From Actinomadura sp. DC4 (GTDB taxonomy: Bacteria; Actinomycetota; Actinomycetes; Streptosporangiales; Streptosporangiaceae), in NCBI RefSeq assembly GCF_030406325.1, contig NZ_JAUEQY010000014.1, positions 186,001 to 250,000 on the forward strand: DNA of 64,000 nucleotides, written 5' to 3'. A program made the translations under genes and the position numbers. Under the pieces are notes generated by a model that saw only the letters and a program-made list of their open reading frames with translations, was not told where the DNA came from and searched no databases. Of this stretch, positions 1 to 7,007 are shown piece by piece. Numbering within the stretch: the stretch's first letter is position 1; each line of letters begins with the position of its first letter.

Positions 1-1
1 A

Positions 2-280
2 ACCGGGATCATGCGGCTGGTCGGGGCGTCGAACCTCTACATCCAGCTTCCATTCGTGCTGGAAGGTGCCATCGCGGGGTTGATCGGCGGCCTGTTCGCC
101 GCGGTCCTGCTCGGTTTCTCCAAGGTCTTCCTGCTCGGACGGCTGACGAAGAACCTGCAGTTCGCCACCGAACTCGGCTGGCTCGACGTCACCCAGGTCA
201 TCGTCTTCTCGGTGTGCTTCGGTGTGGTGCTCTGCTCGCTGGCGTCCTTCCTCACCCTCCGCCGCTACCTCAAGATCTGA
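2..280 (+). CDS. ftsX: Cell division protein FtsX, C-terminal part (gene cut by window start)
   Basis: FtsX is the membrane subunit of the FtsEX ABC-type complex, which couples divisome assembly to activation of peptidoglycan hydrolases. Only about the last 92 residues are present. They begin with the conserved MRLVGASNLYIQLPF segment that precedes the third transmembrane helix. Two long hydrophobic stretches follow and the protein ends in a short basic tail (LRRYLKI). The 5' part and the expected upstream ftsE lie outside the window. The smpB gene follows after about 125 nt, and ftsE-ftsX-smpB is a common actinobacterial gene order. The family call is firm; nothing can be said about the start or N-terminus. 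Confidence 0.93.
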   Translation, partial: TGIMRLVGASNLYIQLPFVLEGAIAGLIGGLFAAVLLGFSKVFLLGRLTKNLQFATELGWLDVTQVIVFSVCFGVVLCSLASFLTLRRYLKI

Positions 281-404
281 GCACCGTCTTCCCGGCTCGT
301 AGAATCCACGCATGCCCGGGCGTACGGAACCGGGACGTGATCGCTACGGGGAAGGCCGGGCGGCTACCGGCCACCCTGCCCACGAAGGACCGAGGCTGAG
401 TTCA

Positions 405-878
405 GTGCCACGCGAACAGGGGCGCAAGGTGATCGCGCAGAACAAGCGCGCGCGCCACGACTACCAGATAGAGGACACCTACGAGGCCGGCCTCGTGCTC
501 ACCGGCACCGAGGTGAAGTCGCTGCGGGCCGGCCGGGCCAACCTCACGGACGGGTACGCTCACATCCGCGACGGCGAGGTCTGGCTCGAGGGGGTCCATA
601 TTCCCGAGTACACACAGGGGACGTGGACCAACCACGCCACCAGGCGCCCCCGCAAGCTCTTGCTTCACCGGCGGGAGATCGGCAAGCTGACCGGCACGAT
701 GAACGAGTCCGGGTGGACACTGATCCCGCTGTCCTTGTACTTCAAGGACGGAAGGGCCAAGGTCGAGATCGCGGTGGCGCGCGGCAAGCGCACCTACGAC
801 AAGCGGCAGGCCATCGCCAAACGGGATGCGGCGCGCGAGATGGAGCGCGCCCGGGTGGCACGGTTCAAGAGGCGCTGA
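405..878 (+). CDS. smpB: SsrA-binding protein SmpB
   Basis: SmpB binds the tRNA-like domain of tmRNA and delivers it to stalled ribosomes for trans-translation. The 157-residue product has the usual length and the family signatures [15 protein letters not shown] near the N-terminus, [14 protein letters not shown] in the oligonucleotide-binding barrel, and a basic C-terminal tail ([19 protein letters not shown]), which reaches the decoding centre in characterised homologues. The frame is open further upstream, but the family normally begins just before the [13 protein letters not shown] stretch, so I chose the GTG at 405. The PBP-like gene starts 8 nt after the stop, and the partner RNA ssrA lies about 2.5 kb downstream on the same strand. 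Confidence 0.96.
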   Translation: MPREQGRKVIAQNKRARHDYQIEDTYEAGLVLTGTEVKSLRAGRANLTDGYAHIRDGEVWLEGVHIPEYTQGTWTNHATRRPRKLLLHRREIGKLTGTMNESGWTLIPLSLYFKDGRAKVEIAVARGKRTYDKRQAIAKRDAAREMERARVARFKRR

Positions 879-886
879 GGGTGGTC

Positions 887-2716
887 ATGCGACGGGTCCG
901 TGGGGTGGCCGCCCTGTCCGGGGTGCTGATGGTCACGACGGCTGTCTCGGGGTGTTTCGCGGAGCCTTCGCCGTTGCCGACGGTCCGCGACTTCCTCGTG
1001 GCCTGGCAGAACGGCAATTACTCCGGCGCGGCCAAACAGACCAACGGCGACCGCAAGATGGTCGCGGAGGCGCTCGAGTCCCTCCCGGGCCAGCTCGACC
1101 TCGCCGCACTGCACCTGGCGCTCGGCCACGTCCGCAAGGACGGCGACGACGCGACGGCGCAGTTCGAGGTGCGCATCGACCTGGGCGACAACGGGCCGCC
1201 GTGGGACTACGGCAGCCAGATGCGCCTGCACCGCTCAGGGGGCAACTGGAAGGTCGTGTGGAGCCCGTCGATCATCCATCCGAAGCTCGGTAAGGGGCAG
1301 CGGCTGGCGGTCGTGACGGAGACGCCACAGCGGGCCTACATCAAGGACTCCAAGGGCCGGTCGCTGACCAAGAAGACCAAGGTCGAGATCGTCGGCGTGC
1401 TCCCGGGCCAGCTCCCCAAGCCCGACACCACGCTCGACCGCCTCTCCAAGATCACGCATCTGGACAAGGACCGTGTTCTGGGCCGCGTACGATCGGCGCC
1501 GCCGCAGGAGTTCCTGCCGCTGGTGACGCTCCAGCTCCCCGAGCAGGCCGGCGTCGCCGCGCAGCTGCTGCAGGTGCCGGGCCTGCAGGCCCGTACCCGC
1601 TATCTGCAGATCGCGCCGTCCGCCGCCGGCGACGTCGTCGGCCAGCTCGGCCCGGCCACCGCGGTCCTGCTCCAGCAGGTCGGCGCGCCGTACCAGCCGG
1701 GCGACACGATCGGCGTCTCCGGCCTCCAGGTGCTCGACCAGCGCCGGCTGGCCGGCACCCCCACCGTGAAGGTCGTCGCCCAGGACCCGTCGGGCAAGGG
1801 CAGTCAGGTGCTGTACGAGCTGCCGGGCGCGCTGAGCCAGCCGGTCCAGACGACGATCGACCGGAAGGTGCAGGCGGCGGCGGAGAGCGCCCTCAGCGGG
1901 CTGCACGTGCCCGCGTCCCTGGCCGCCGTGCACCAGGCGACCGGCGAGGTCCTCGCCGGCGCCGACCATCAGACCGATGGAAAGAACCAGGCGTTCGAGG
2001 GCCACTATCCGCCGGGCATGACGTTCAGCATGGTGACCACCCAGGCGCTGCTGGGGTACCACCAGAAGCTCAGCGCCGAGGTGCCCTGCCCGCCGACGTA
2101 CAAGGTCGGCGACGAGGTCTTCCACGCCACGGGCTCGCGGGGTTCGACGTTCCAGGCCAACTTCGTACGGAGCTGCCCGACGGCGTTCGCGTCGCTCTAC
2201 CGGTCGCTGGCGTACCAGGACCTGCAGACGAGCGCGTCGCGCTTCGGCATCGGAGTCCCGTGGACTCTGCCGCTGCCGTCGTTCTCCGGCTCGGTGCCGC
2301 CGCCGGCCAACGACGCCGACCGCGCCGCCGCGATGGTGGGCCAGGGCGGCATCGAGGTCAGCCCGCTGGCGATGGCCCTGGCCGCGGCCGCGATGGAGAA
2401 CGGCACCTGGAAGCCGCCGAAGCTGCTGAAGGACCCGTCCGCCCCGCAGCCGATCCAGCCACGGTCGCCCGACTCGGACGCGATCTCGGCGCTGTTGCCG
2501 CTGCTGCGGTCGTCGGTCAAGAGTGGTCCGGCCCGGTCGGCCAACCTGCCGAACTCCCCGGTGAGCGGCGTGACGGCCGTGGTGCCGTACGGGTCGGGGA
2601 AGACGGTGTCGTGGTTCGTGGGCTTCCGGGGGAACATCGCGTTCGCGCTGGCGGTCGAGGGCAAGGTCAACGCGTCGGCGGTGGCGGCGAAGTTCCTTCG
2701 GGGAGCATCGGGCTGA
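887..2716 (+). CDS. Penicillin-binding-protein-like lipoprotein with altered catalytic motifs
   Basis: This 609-residue protein has a lipoprotein signal peptide (lipobox about AVSGC, Cys23). An NTF2-like MecA-N-type domain follows (about residues 30-140), then a PBP dimerisation-like region and a transpeptidase-type domain (about 325-605). The scaffold is recognisable (TGEVLAG, YPPG, GQGGIEVSPLAMALAAAAMENG, WFVGF). The SxxK motif expected in PPGSTFK reads PPGMTFS (residues 378-381), so both the nucleophile Ser and the Lys are replaced. The SxN motif reads SCP (429-431). No KTG triad is present before the final strands, where GVTAVV stands instead. It is therefore probably an extracytoplasmic, membrane-anchored pseudo-transpeptidase that binds or regulates rather than cross-links. 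The frame is intact, which argues for retained function. I chose ATG 887, 8 nt after smpB; GTG 881 is an alternative. Confidence 0.85.
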   Translation: MRRVRGVAALSGVLMVTTAVSGCFAEPSPLPTVRDFLVAWQNGNYSGAAKQTNGDRKMVAEALESLPGQLDLAALHLALGHVRKDGDDATAQFEVRIDLGDNGPPWDYGSQMRLHRSGGNWKVVWSPSIIHPKLGKGQRLAVVTETPQRAYIKDSKGRSLTKKTKVEIVGVLPGQLPKPDTTLDRLSKITHLDKDRVLGRVRSAPPQEFLPLVTLQLPEQAGVAAQLLQVPGLQARTRYLQIAPSAAGDVVGQLGPATAVLLQQVGAPYQPGDTIGVSGLQVLDQRRLAGTPTVKVVAQDPSGKGSQVLYELPGALSQPVQTTIDRKVQAAAESALSGLHVPASLAAVHQATGEVLAGADHQTDGKNQAFEGHYPPGMTFSMVTTQALLGYHQKLSAEVPCPPTYKVGDEVFHATGSRGSTFQANFVRSCPTAFASLYRSLAYQDLQTSASRFGIGVPWTLPLPSFSGSVPPPANDADRAAAMVGQGGIEVSPLAMALAAAAMENGTWKPPKLLKDPSAPQPIQPRSPDSDAISALLPLLRSSVKSGPARSANLPNSPVSGVTAVVPYGSGKTVSWFVGFRGNIAFALAVEGKVNASAVAAKFLRGASG

Positions 2717-2899
2717 CCAGTCTGCTTGACACTTTGTCAATTCTTGACCGAGGGCGATCAACCGTCTCCGGGGTGGCCGGCGTCTTTACAGGTGACTGAG
2801 ATTCCGCTTGGGGGGTTGCGGACTCAGTCGCCGTGATGAGACCAGAGCCTCGTCTCGGGGGAGGCTCTGCCGTCCGGACCGGCCCGACCCTGCCGGTCA

Positions 2900-2934
2900 C
2901 CCCCGTGGGTGTGCCTAGTCCACGCCCACGGGGG
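2900..2934 (+). terminator. Terminator-like stem-loop after the PBP-like gene
   Basis: Arms 2900-2913 and 2921-2934 pair over 14 positions with one G-U wobble and a 7-nt loop. The tail has only a few T residues (GGGGTTCTC), as is usual in high-GC actinomycetes. It would end transcription from smpB and the PBP-like gene before the tmRNA gene. Confidence 0.6.
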
Positions 2935-3292
2935 TTCTCATCACCCAAGCCCGACGGTCTCGGCCACGAGGACAGGGGCCACGACCACGGAACCACAGCC
3001 GCGATCCTCACGGCAGCCCGGACCCCACCCCCGCCGCGTGCACGTCGGCGCCGGCTCACTCGTTCCTCAGCGCCGGCTCACCGACACCTTCTACGGTCAC
3101 CGCCGGGCTCGGCCCACCAGCACCACCTTCGCCGCCCAGCACCGCGTTCACCCGTGTCATCCGCGCCACCATCCGCCCCGCATGCGCCACTTCTGGCGCC
3201 ACACCACCTCCGTCACTACGCCGCCCCGTCACCCGCACAGCAGCGGATCCGCCTCGATGCCCGTGTGTCACCCACCAGAGGCGGGAATCTCG

Positions 3293-3322
3293 TTGGCGTG
3301 GCCGGTGTTGTGCGTGTACGGT
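3293..3322 (+). promoter_or_regulatory. Candidate ssrA promoter
   Basis: TTGGCG (3293-3298) and TACGGT (3317-3322) are separated by 18 nt. This would start an RNA near 3329 with a leader of about 35 nt, to be removed when the tmRNA 5' end is matured. A TTGACA at 3350 is too close to the mature 5' end to be a -35 box. This is a motif match only. Confidence 0.35.
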
Positions 3323-3364
3323 CGTCGTGACGGACGCTTCGGTGTCCGGTTGACAACTGAACAT

Positions 3365-3736
3365 GGGGGTGATCGGTTTCGACTTTGGTATGTCGAGGCA
3401 TGGGGAAGCGGGCCGAGGGTTGCGGTTGTGACCTCGTAAATCCTGTAACCGCAAAACAACAAGTGCCAACTCTAAGCGCACTCAGTTCGCCCTTGCCGCC
3501 TGAGGTTAGGTAGCGAACTTGTCAGCCCGGGAGCGTCTCCGACTCGGGGTCTGGCATCGTTAGGAGACTAAACCTGTAGTCCCGGCCGCGGGAATCACAG
3601 GGAAACCAAACAGCGGCTGAGCCTGTCGGCGACACGCCTGCGTGAGCGCCGGGGCTGAGAAAACGCTAAGCAGGCTGCGCCCGGAGAAGCCCTGTCTTGG
3701 TACCGAAGGACGCGGGTTCGATTCCCGCCACCTCCA
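3365..3736 (+). ncRNA. ssrA: Transfer-messenger RNA (tmRNA)
   Basis: tmRNA rescues stalled ribosomes and tags the unfinished peptide for proteolysis. The 5' end GGGGGUG pairs perfectly (with the family's usual G3-U) with CACCUCC at 3729-3735 to form the acceptor stem, and A3736 is the discriminator. CCA is not encoded and must be added. The 5' segment GATCGGTTTCGAC and the T-arm segment GGGTTCGATTCCCGCC are the standard conserved elements. The total of 372 nt is normal for actinobacteria. Its protein partner SmpB is encoded at 405-878. Confidence 0.97.
3465..3503 (+). other. tmRNA proteolysis-tag reading frame
   Basis: The resume codon GCC (3465) opens a frame encoding ANSKRTQFALAA and ending at TGA 3501-3503. 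The C-terminal ALAA is the degron read by ClpXP-type proteases. Actinobacterial tags generally begin with A-(N/D) and end in ALAA, so the assignment is firm; the middle residues (SKRTQF) are specific to this organism. Confidence 0.92.
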
Positions 3737-4421
3737 CTGGTGTTCCTTGGGGGACGACCCCCCGATCCCCCCGATGTGGGGGCTCCGCCCCCACGCCCCC
3801 TGCGGGGCTGGGGTCGGAGGGGGAGCACTTGGTTCGTTCAATGGCGTTGCTCGGACATCGGCTCGACGGAGCGGTGGCGAGTAGCGCCGTTGGTGTTTCC
3901 GCCGTCAGCGGCGGTGTCGCCCAGGTGGGCGATGCCGCCGCTTTCGCGTTGTCCGGTCCGGCGTACGGCCTTCTTCAGGGCAGATCGGCGATTCGCCGGA
4001 GCGTCCGGGGGGCGACCCCCGGAACTCCCCGATGTGAGGGGCTCCGCCTCCCACAGCGCCCTTGCGGGCTGGGGTGGGCAGGCACATCCACCCACACCGC
4101 CGAGCACCCGGCCGAAGTCGCCGCCTGCCCCAACGGCCGACCACGCAAAACGCTCGGCTGAGGAACCCCAGCCGAACGCCTCGCTTCGGTAGTGCGACGA
4201 CTCCTGAAACCGCCCGCCACGGGTGGCTGTCGGAGGAGGGCCATTCATCGGACGGTGTTGTTCGTCCACGGCTCGTATGGGCGGTGGGAGCATCTCCATG
4301 CCGCCGCGAGGCGGTGTCGTGTTCAGGTACGGGCGACGGCCGTCCGACTGCTGCGCCCGGCGCCGGCGGATGCGGCGGCCAGATGGATCCGGCATTGGCG
4401 GAGGTCAGCGGACTGGCATCG
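3737..4421. other. Gene-poor, repeat-rich stretch downstream of ssrA
   Basis: I find no supportable gene. About 3760-3830 and about 4006-4080 share a degenerate G/C-run unit built around GATGTGGGGGCTCCGCC / GATGTGAGGGGCTCCGCC followed by a palindromic CCCC...GGGG part. This kind of intergenic palindromic repeat is common in filamentous actinomycetes, and the first copy could act as the ssrA terminator. The 136-bp direct repeat (copy A) lies between the two. Confidence 0.6.
3871..4006. repeat. 136-bp direct repeat, copy A
   Basis: This copy differs from 5734-5869 at only two positions that I can see (C/T at 3878 and 3902). It contains a long imperfect hairpin (GGCGGTGTCGCCCA paired with TGGGCGATGCCGCC). 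The same orientation, and a spacing of 1863 bp, places the GH26-like gene exactly between the copies. Confidence 0.95.
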
Positions 4422-5384
4422 TCACCGATGCCTTCCCGGCAGCACATAGGTGTCGGGATCGGTGTGGTAGGCGAGACTGATCTGATGGCTGCAGGAATCG
4501 GCGGCCGGGTCGGTACCCGGAGTCGGGACGGCGTTGTTGTCATTCGAGAACCAACACAGGAAGGCTGCGGCATGGTCAGCGGCGTAAACGGCGTTGCGGG
4601 CCATCCAGTCGACGGACAGTTCGGTTTTGCAACCGATCTCGGAGATGGCCCATGGAACGCCCACGTGTGCCGCGAACTCACGGGCGGGCCCCCACAAGGA
4701 TTCTTCGCTACCGCTGTCGCTTGAGCCGTCCACGGCCAACACGTCCGCATAGGGACATGCAGTGGCGTCTCGTCCTGGCCAAAGTTCCTGGTATGTGCTC
4801 CCAGGCTCCGGATGCTGCCCGGACCAGGCCTCCAGAATGAGCGCCGTGTAGACGGCCGGGCCTCCAGTACGGTGCACGAGGTCGCAGAACCGTTTGAAGG
4901 CGGCCATCCATGCTTCGAGGGTGAACTTGCCGCTACGAATCTTGCCGTCAGGTTCGTGCCAGATCGTCAAGAACGTGCGGTGTCCGGAGGGGATGGACTT
5001 CACGAACGCGATCACGGCTGCGTCCAGCGAACCGTCCGCCATCGCGGTCAAATCGGGTTTCAACGACAGCACCGAGGCGCGTTTGCCGACGTCTATTCCG
5101 GCCACCGAGGTGGCGAACGAACCAGGGATACCGTCCGCTTGACTGCCGTAGGAGCGACGCACCGTCCAAGGTCCGGCCACGGCGTCCAATGCGGGAAGGT
5201 CCGACCCCGACAACTCCTGAGAAGCCGCTCCGACGAGCATTGCCGCGTGCCGAGACGATCTGTCTGTCGCCTCTGCCGCGTCCGTCCGCCCGGCAACAAG
5301 CGGAACCGTGCTCGCCGCCGCGATGCCGACAGCTTGGATAAGGCGCCTGCGCGAGAGCCCTGAACGGTGCATAGGAGATGACAT
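4422..5384 (-). CDS. Tat-exported GH26-like glycoside hydrolase (putative)
   Basis: This 320-residue secreted protein has a twin-arginine signal (SRRRLIQAVGIAAAST, cleavage near residue 37). The mature part resembles TIM-barrel hydrolases of the GH26 type. The segment FLTIWHEPDGKI (Glu144 in WHEP) matches the acid/base region, and the later WAISEIGCK (Glu249) fits the strand-end nucleophile. Substrate is unknown; GH26 members act mostly on beta-mannans or related glucans. A GAGG box lies 6 nt before the ATG. The gene stands alone between two 136-bp direct repeats, close to ssrA, which hints at acquisition or duplication. The GH26 assignment rests on these short motifs and could instead be a neighbouring clan GH-A family. 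Confidence 0.65.
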   Translation of the reverse strand: MSSPMHRSGLSRRRLIQAVGIAAASTVPLVAGRTDAAEATDRSSRHAAMLVGAASQELSGSDLPALDAVAGPWTVRRSYGSQADGIPGSFATSVAGIDVGKRASVLSLKPDLTAMADGSLDAAVIAFVKSIPSGHRTFLTIWHEPDGKIRSGKFTLEAWMAAFKRFCDLVHRTGGPAVYTALILEAWSGQHPEPGSTYQELWPGRDATACPYADVLAVDGSSDSGSEESLWGPAREFAAHVGVPWAISEIGCKTELSVDWMARNAVYAADHAAAFLCWFSNDNNAVPTPGTDPAADSCSHQISLAYHTDPDTYVLPGRHR

Positions 5385-6127
5385 GACATGCCTCGATATC
5401 CACTTGAAAGACCATCGAAATGGTGATCAAAGTAGCAGACGGATACTAGTAGAGAAGGCAGTACAGAATCTGTGGATCGAATCGGGGCGTATCCCCTCTA
5501 CCGATCGCGCGTGGAGCAGAACACATCAATAGAGGAACCGGTCCCGATGCGCATCGCCGGGGGCTGCCTCCACGACCCGCTGGACGTTCGATCGCGGCCT
5601 TCCAGTGCTTCAACGACCGATGCAGCGTGTGGGGTCATGCAGAGCCAACGAGATGTCGGTCAGCGGTACTTGCAGGCCACAGCGCACAGATGTTCACCGT
5701 ATTCCGCTGAGCTGATCGCTCATGTTCGGGTAGGCGGTGGTGAGTAGCGCCGTTGGTGTTTCCGTCGTCAGCGGCGGTGTCGCCCAGGTGGGCGATGCCG
5801 CCGCTTTCGCGTTGTCCGGTCCGGCGTACGGCCTTCTTCAGGGCAGATCGGCGATTCGCCGGAGCGTCCCATCATGCGTGTCCACGAGATGTGCGTGCGG
5901 AAACCGAAGGTGTTCTCAGAAGCTGCCGGGGTCGGTGAGCCTGAGCCGTGCCGGCGCAGTCGGCGAAAGCCGGCCTCCCCGGGCTCGACGCGGCTGACCT
6001 CGTTGAACCGGCGGTCACGAGCCATCGCCCAACGTCTGCCACGCCTTGCGTTCCCCGCTTGCGACAAGGCGGGCATCCCGAGACAGGCGGGCGGTCAAGC
6101 GAGACGCGGCCGCCCGGCCCTCCGCGC
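5385..6127. other. Gene-free stretch with repeat copy B
   Basis: Apart from the 136-bp repeat at 5734-5869 I see no supportable coding sequence. The region is locally less GC-rich (about 5400-5540) than its surroundings, consistent with a promoter region for the hydrolase gene or with foreign DNA. Open frames at 5870-6127 have no recognisable protein character. Confidence 0.5.
5734..5869. repeat. 136-bp direct repeat, copy B
   Basis: 134 of 136 positions match copy A at 3871-4006 by eye. Homology stops sharply at GAGCGTCC on the right and at GCGGTGG on the left, so this is a discrete unit and not a gradual duplication. Confidence 0.95.
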
Positions 6128-6880
6128 TCAATGGCCATTCGTCAGGCGGCCGATCCAGCCCGAAGTCCGGCATGGCGTGCTCTTCCACCGGTCCACGTCC
6201 ACGCCGGCGATGAGAAGCCACAGGCAGAGCGATCCCTCACCGAGGATCGTGGGCAGCTGGGCCCAGGGGACCAGGTGGGCCGTGAACCCTGGTGAGAGAA
6301 GGTCCGCGACGCCGTACACCAGATAGGCGAGGGCGTCGACGGCCAGCAGCACCCCGATGGTGCTCGGCATGAACGTCGACCTGAGGAGCAGGTACGCGAC
6401 GCACATGATGTCGAGGCCGAAGAACACCCCGTAGATGCTGTAGTCGATCGTCGACAGATCGCTGGGCAGGTACGCCAAAGCCTGCAATTGGGCCGTGGAC
6501 AGCGTATTCGCATAGTGCCCGTTGCCCAGAAGGACGACCGGGGTGAACTGGTTGAGGAGTCCGGCGACCTCGGCGGAGGTCGCGACCAGCGTGAAGAACA
6601 CATCCAGTAGCGCGAGTCTCCGGTTCACCACCTTGAACAGGTCATAGAAGATGACCGCCATCGGGATATTGGTGATGGTGACCAGGATGTGCGCCACAAG
6701 GCCGAGCCGGTACAGCAGCTCGTGGGTCTGGATGTTCTGCACCGTCGTCGCTATACCCGGCTTGATCAGCATGGCGGGGACCAGGCCGATGGCAAAGGCT
6801 CCCGCGACGATGTTGACCAGGTAGAGGGCGCCGGCGATTCTCGCCAGCCGCTGCGGCGAAGTGCCTGATATGACGTCCAT
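6128..6880 (-). CDS. DUF4386-family membrane protein
   Basis: This 250-residue integral membrane protein has about six to seven hydrophobic helices. The N-terminal pattern RLARIAGALYLVNIVAGAFA and the later PMAVIFYDLFKVVNRRLALLDVFFTL are typical of the DUF4386 family. The molecular function of the family is unknown. I chose the ATG preceded by GGGAG at 6-nt spacing. The gene is divergent from the NB-ARC/LuxR regulator starting at 7008, with 127 bp between the two starts, so that regulator may control it; this is only positional inference. Confidence 0.8.
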   Translation of the reverse strand: MDVISGTSPQRLARIAGALYLVNIVAGAFAIGLVPAMLIKPGIATTVQNIQTHELLYRLGLVAHILVTITNIPMAVIFYDLFKVVNRRLALLDVFFTLVATSAEVAGLLNQFTPVVLLGNGHYANTLSTAQLQALAYLPSDLSTIDYSIYGVFFGLDIMCVAYLLLRSTFMPSTIGVLLAVDALAYLVYGVADLLSPGFTAHLVPWAQLPTILGEGSLCLWLLIAGVDVDRWKSTPCRTSGWIGRLTNGH

Positions 6881-7007
6881 CAACGACTCCCGCAGTTCGT
6901 TTCGGCTCGCTGGATCGGAGCCTAGGGATCACGCTGGGCGCCGCCATCAGTGGAATCCCTGAACCGGTACTGAGCGAGCGGCTTCGGGGGAGTAGTACGT
7001 TCGGCTC

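Larger units (their letters stand above)
2717..3364. other. Intergenic region between the PBP-like gene and ssrA
   Basis: I see no convincing gene in these roughly 650 nt. Open frames here are GC-skew artefacts without recognisable protein character. The region holds a strong stem-loop at 2900-2934 and, near its right end, a candidate ssrA promoter. Confidence 0.6.

Noticed and set aside
2833-3330. An open frame between the PBP-like gene and ssrA
   Set aside because: The translation is a Pro/Arg/His-rich string without fold-like pattern, it crosses a strong stem-loop, and it has no ribosome site.
3350-3355. TTGACA as the -35 box of ssrA
   Set aside because: It is only about 10 nt before the mature 5' end, leaving no room for a -10 box.
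3694-3736. ssrA 3' end as a phage/island attachment site
   Set aside because: I looked for a second copy of the T-arm/acceptor sequence in the window and saw none. The nearby direct repeats are unrelated to the tmRNA end.
4422-5384. CRISPR or integron-like cassette interpretation of the repeats around the hydrolase gene
   Set aside because: There are only two widely spaced repeats and no spacer pattern, integrase gene or attC-like fold.
5768-6076. Possible transposase fragment on the minus strand
   Set aside because: The words SGSPTPAASENTFGFRTH looked familiar, but there is no catalytic motif, no inverted repeats and half the frame lies in the 136-bp repeat. It is not supportable.
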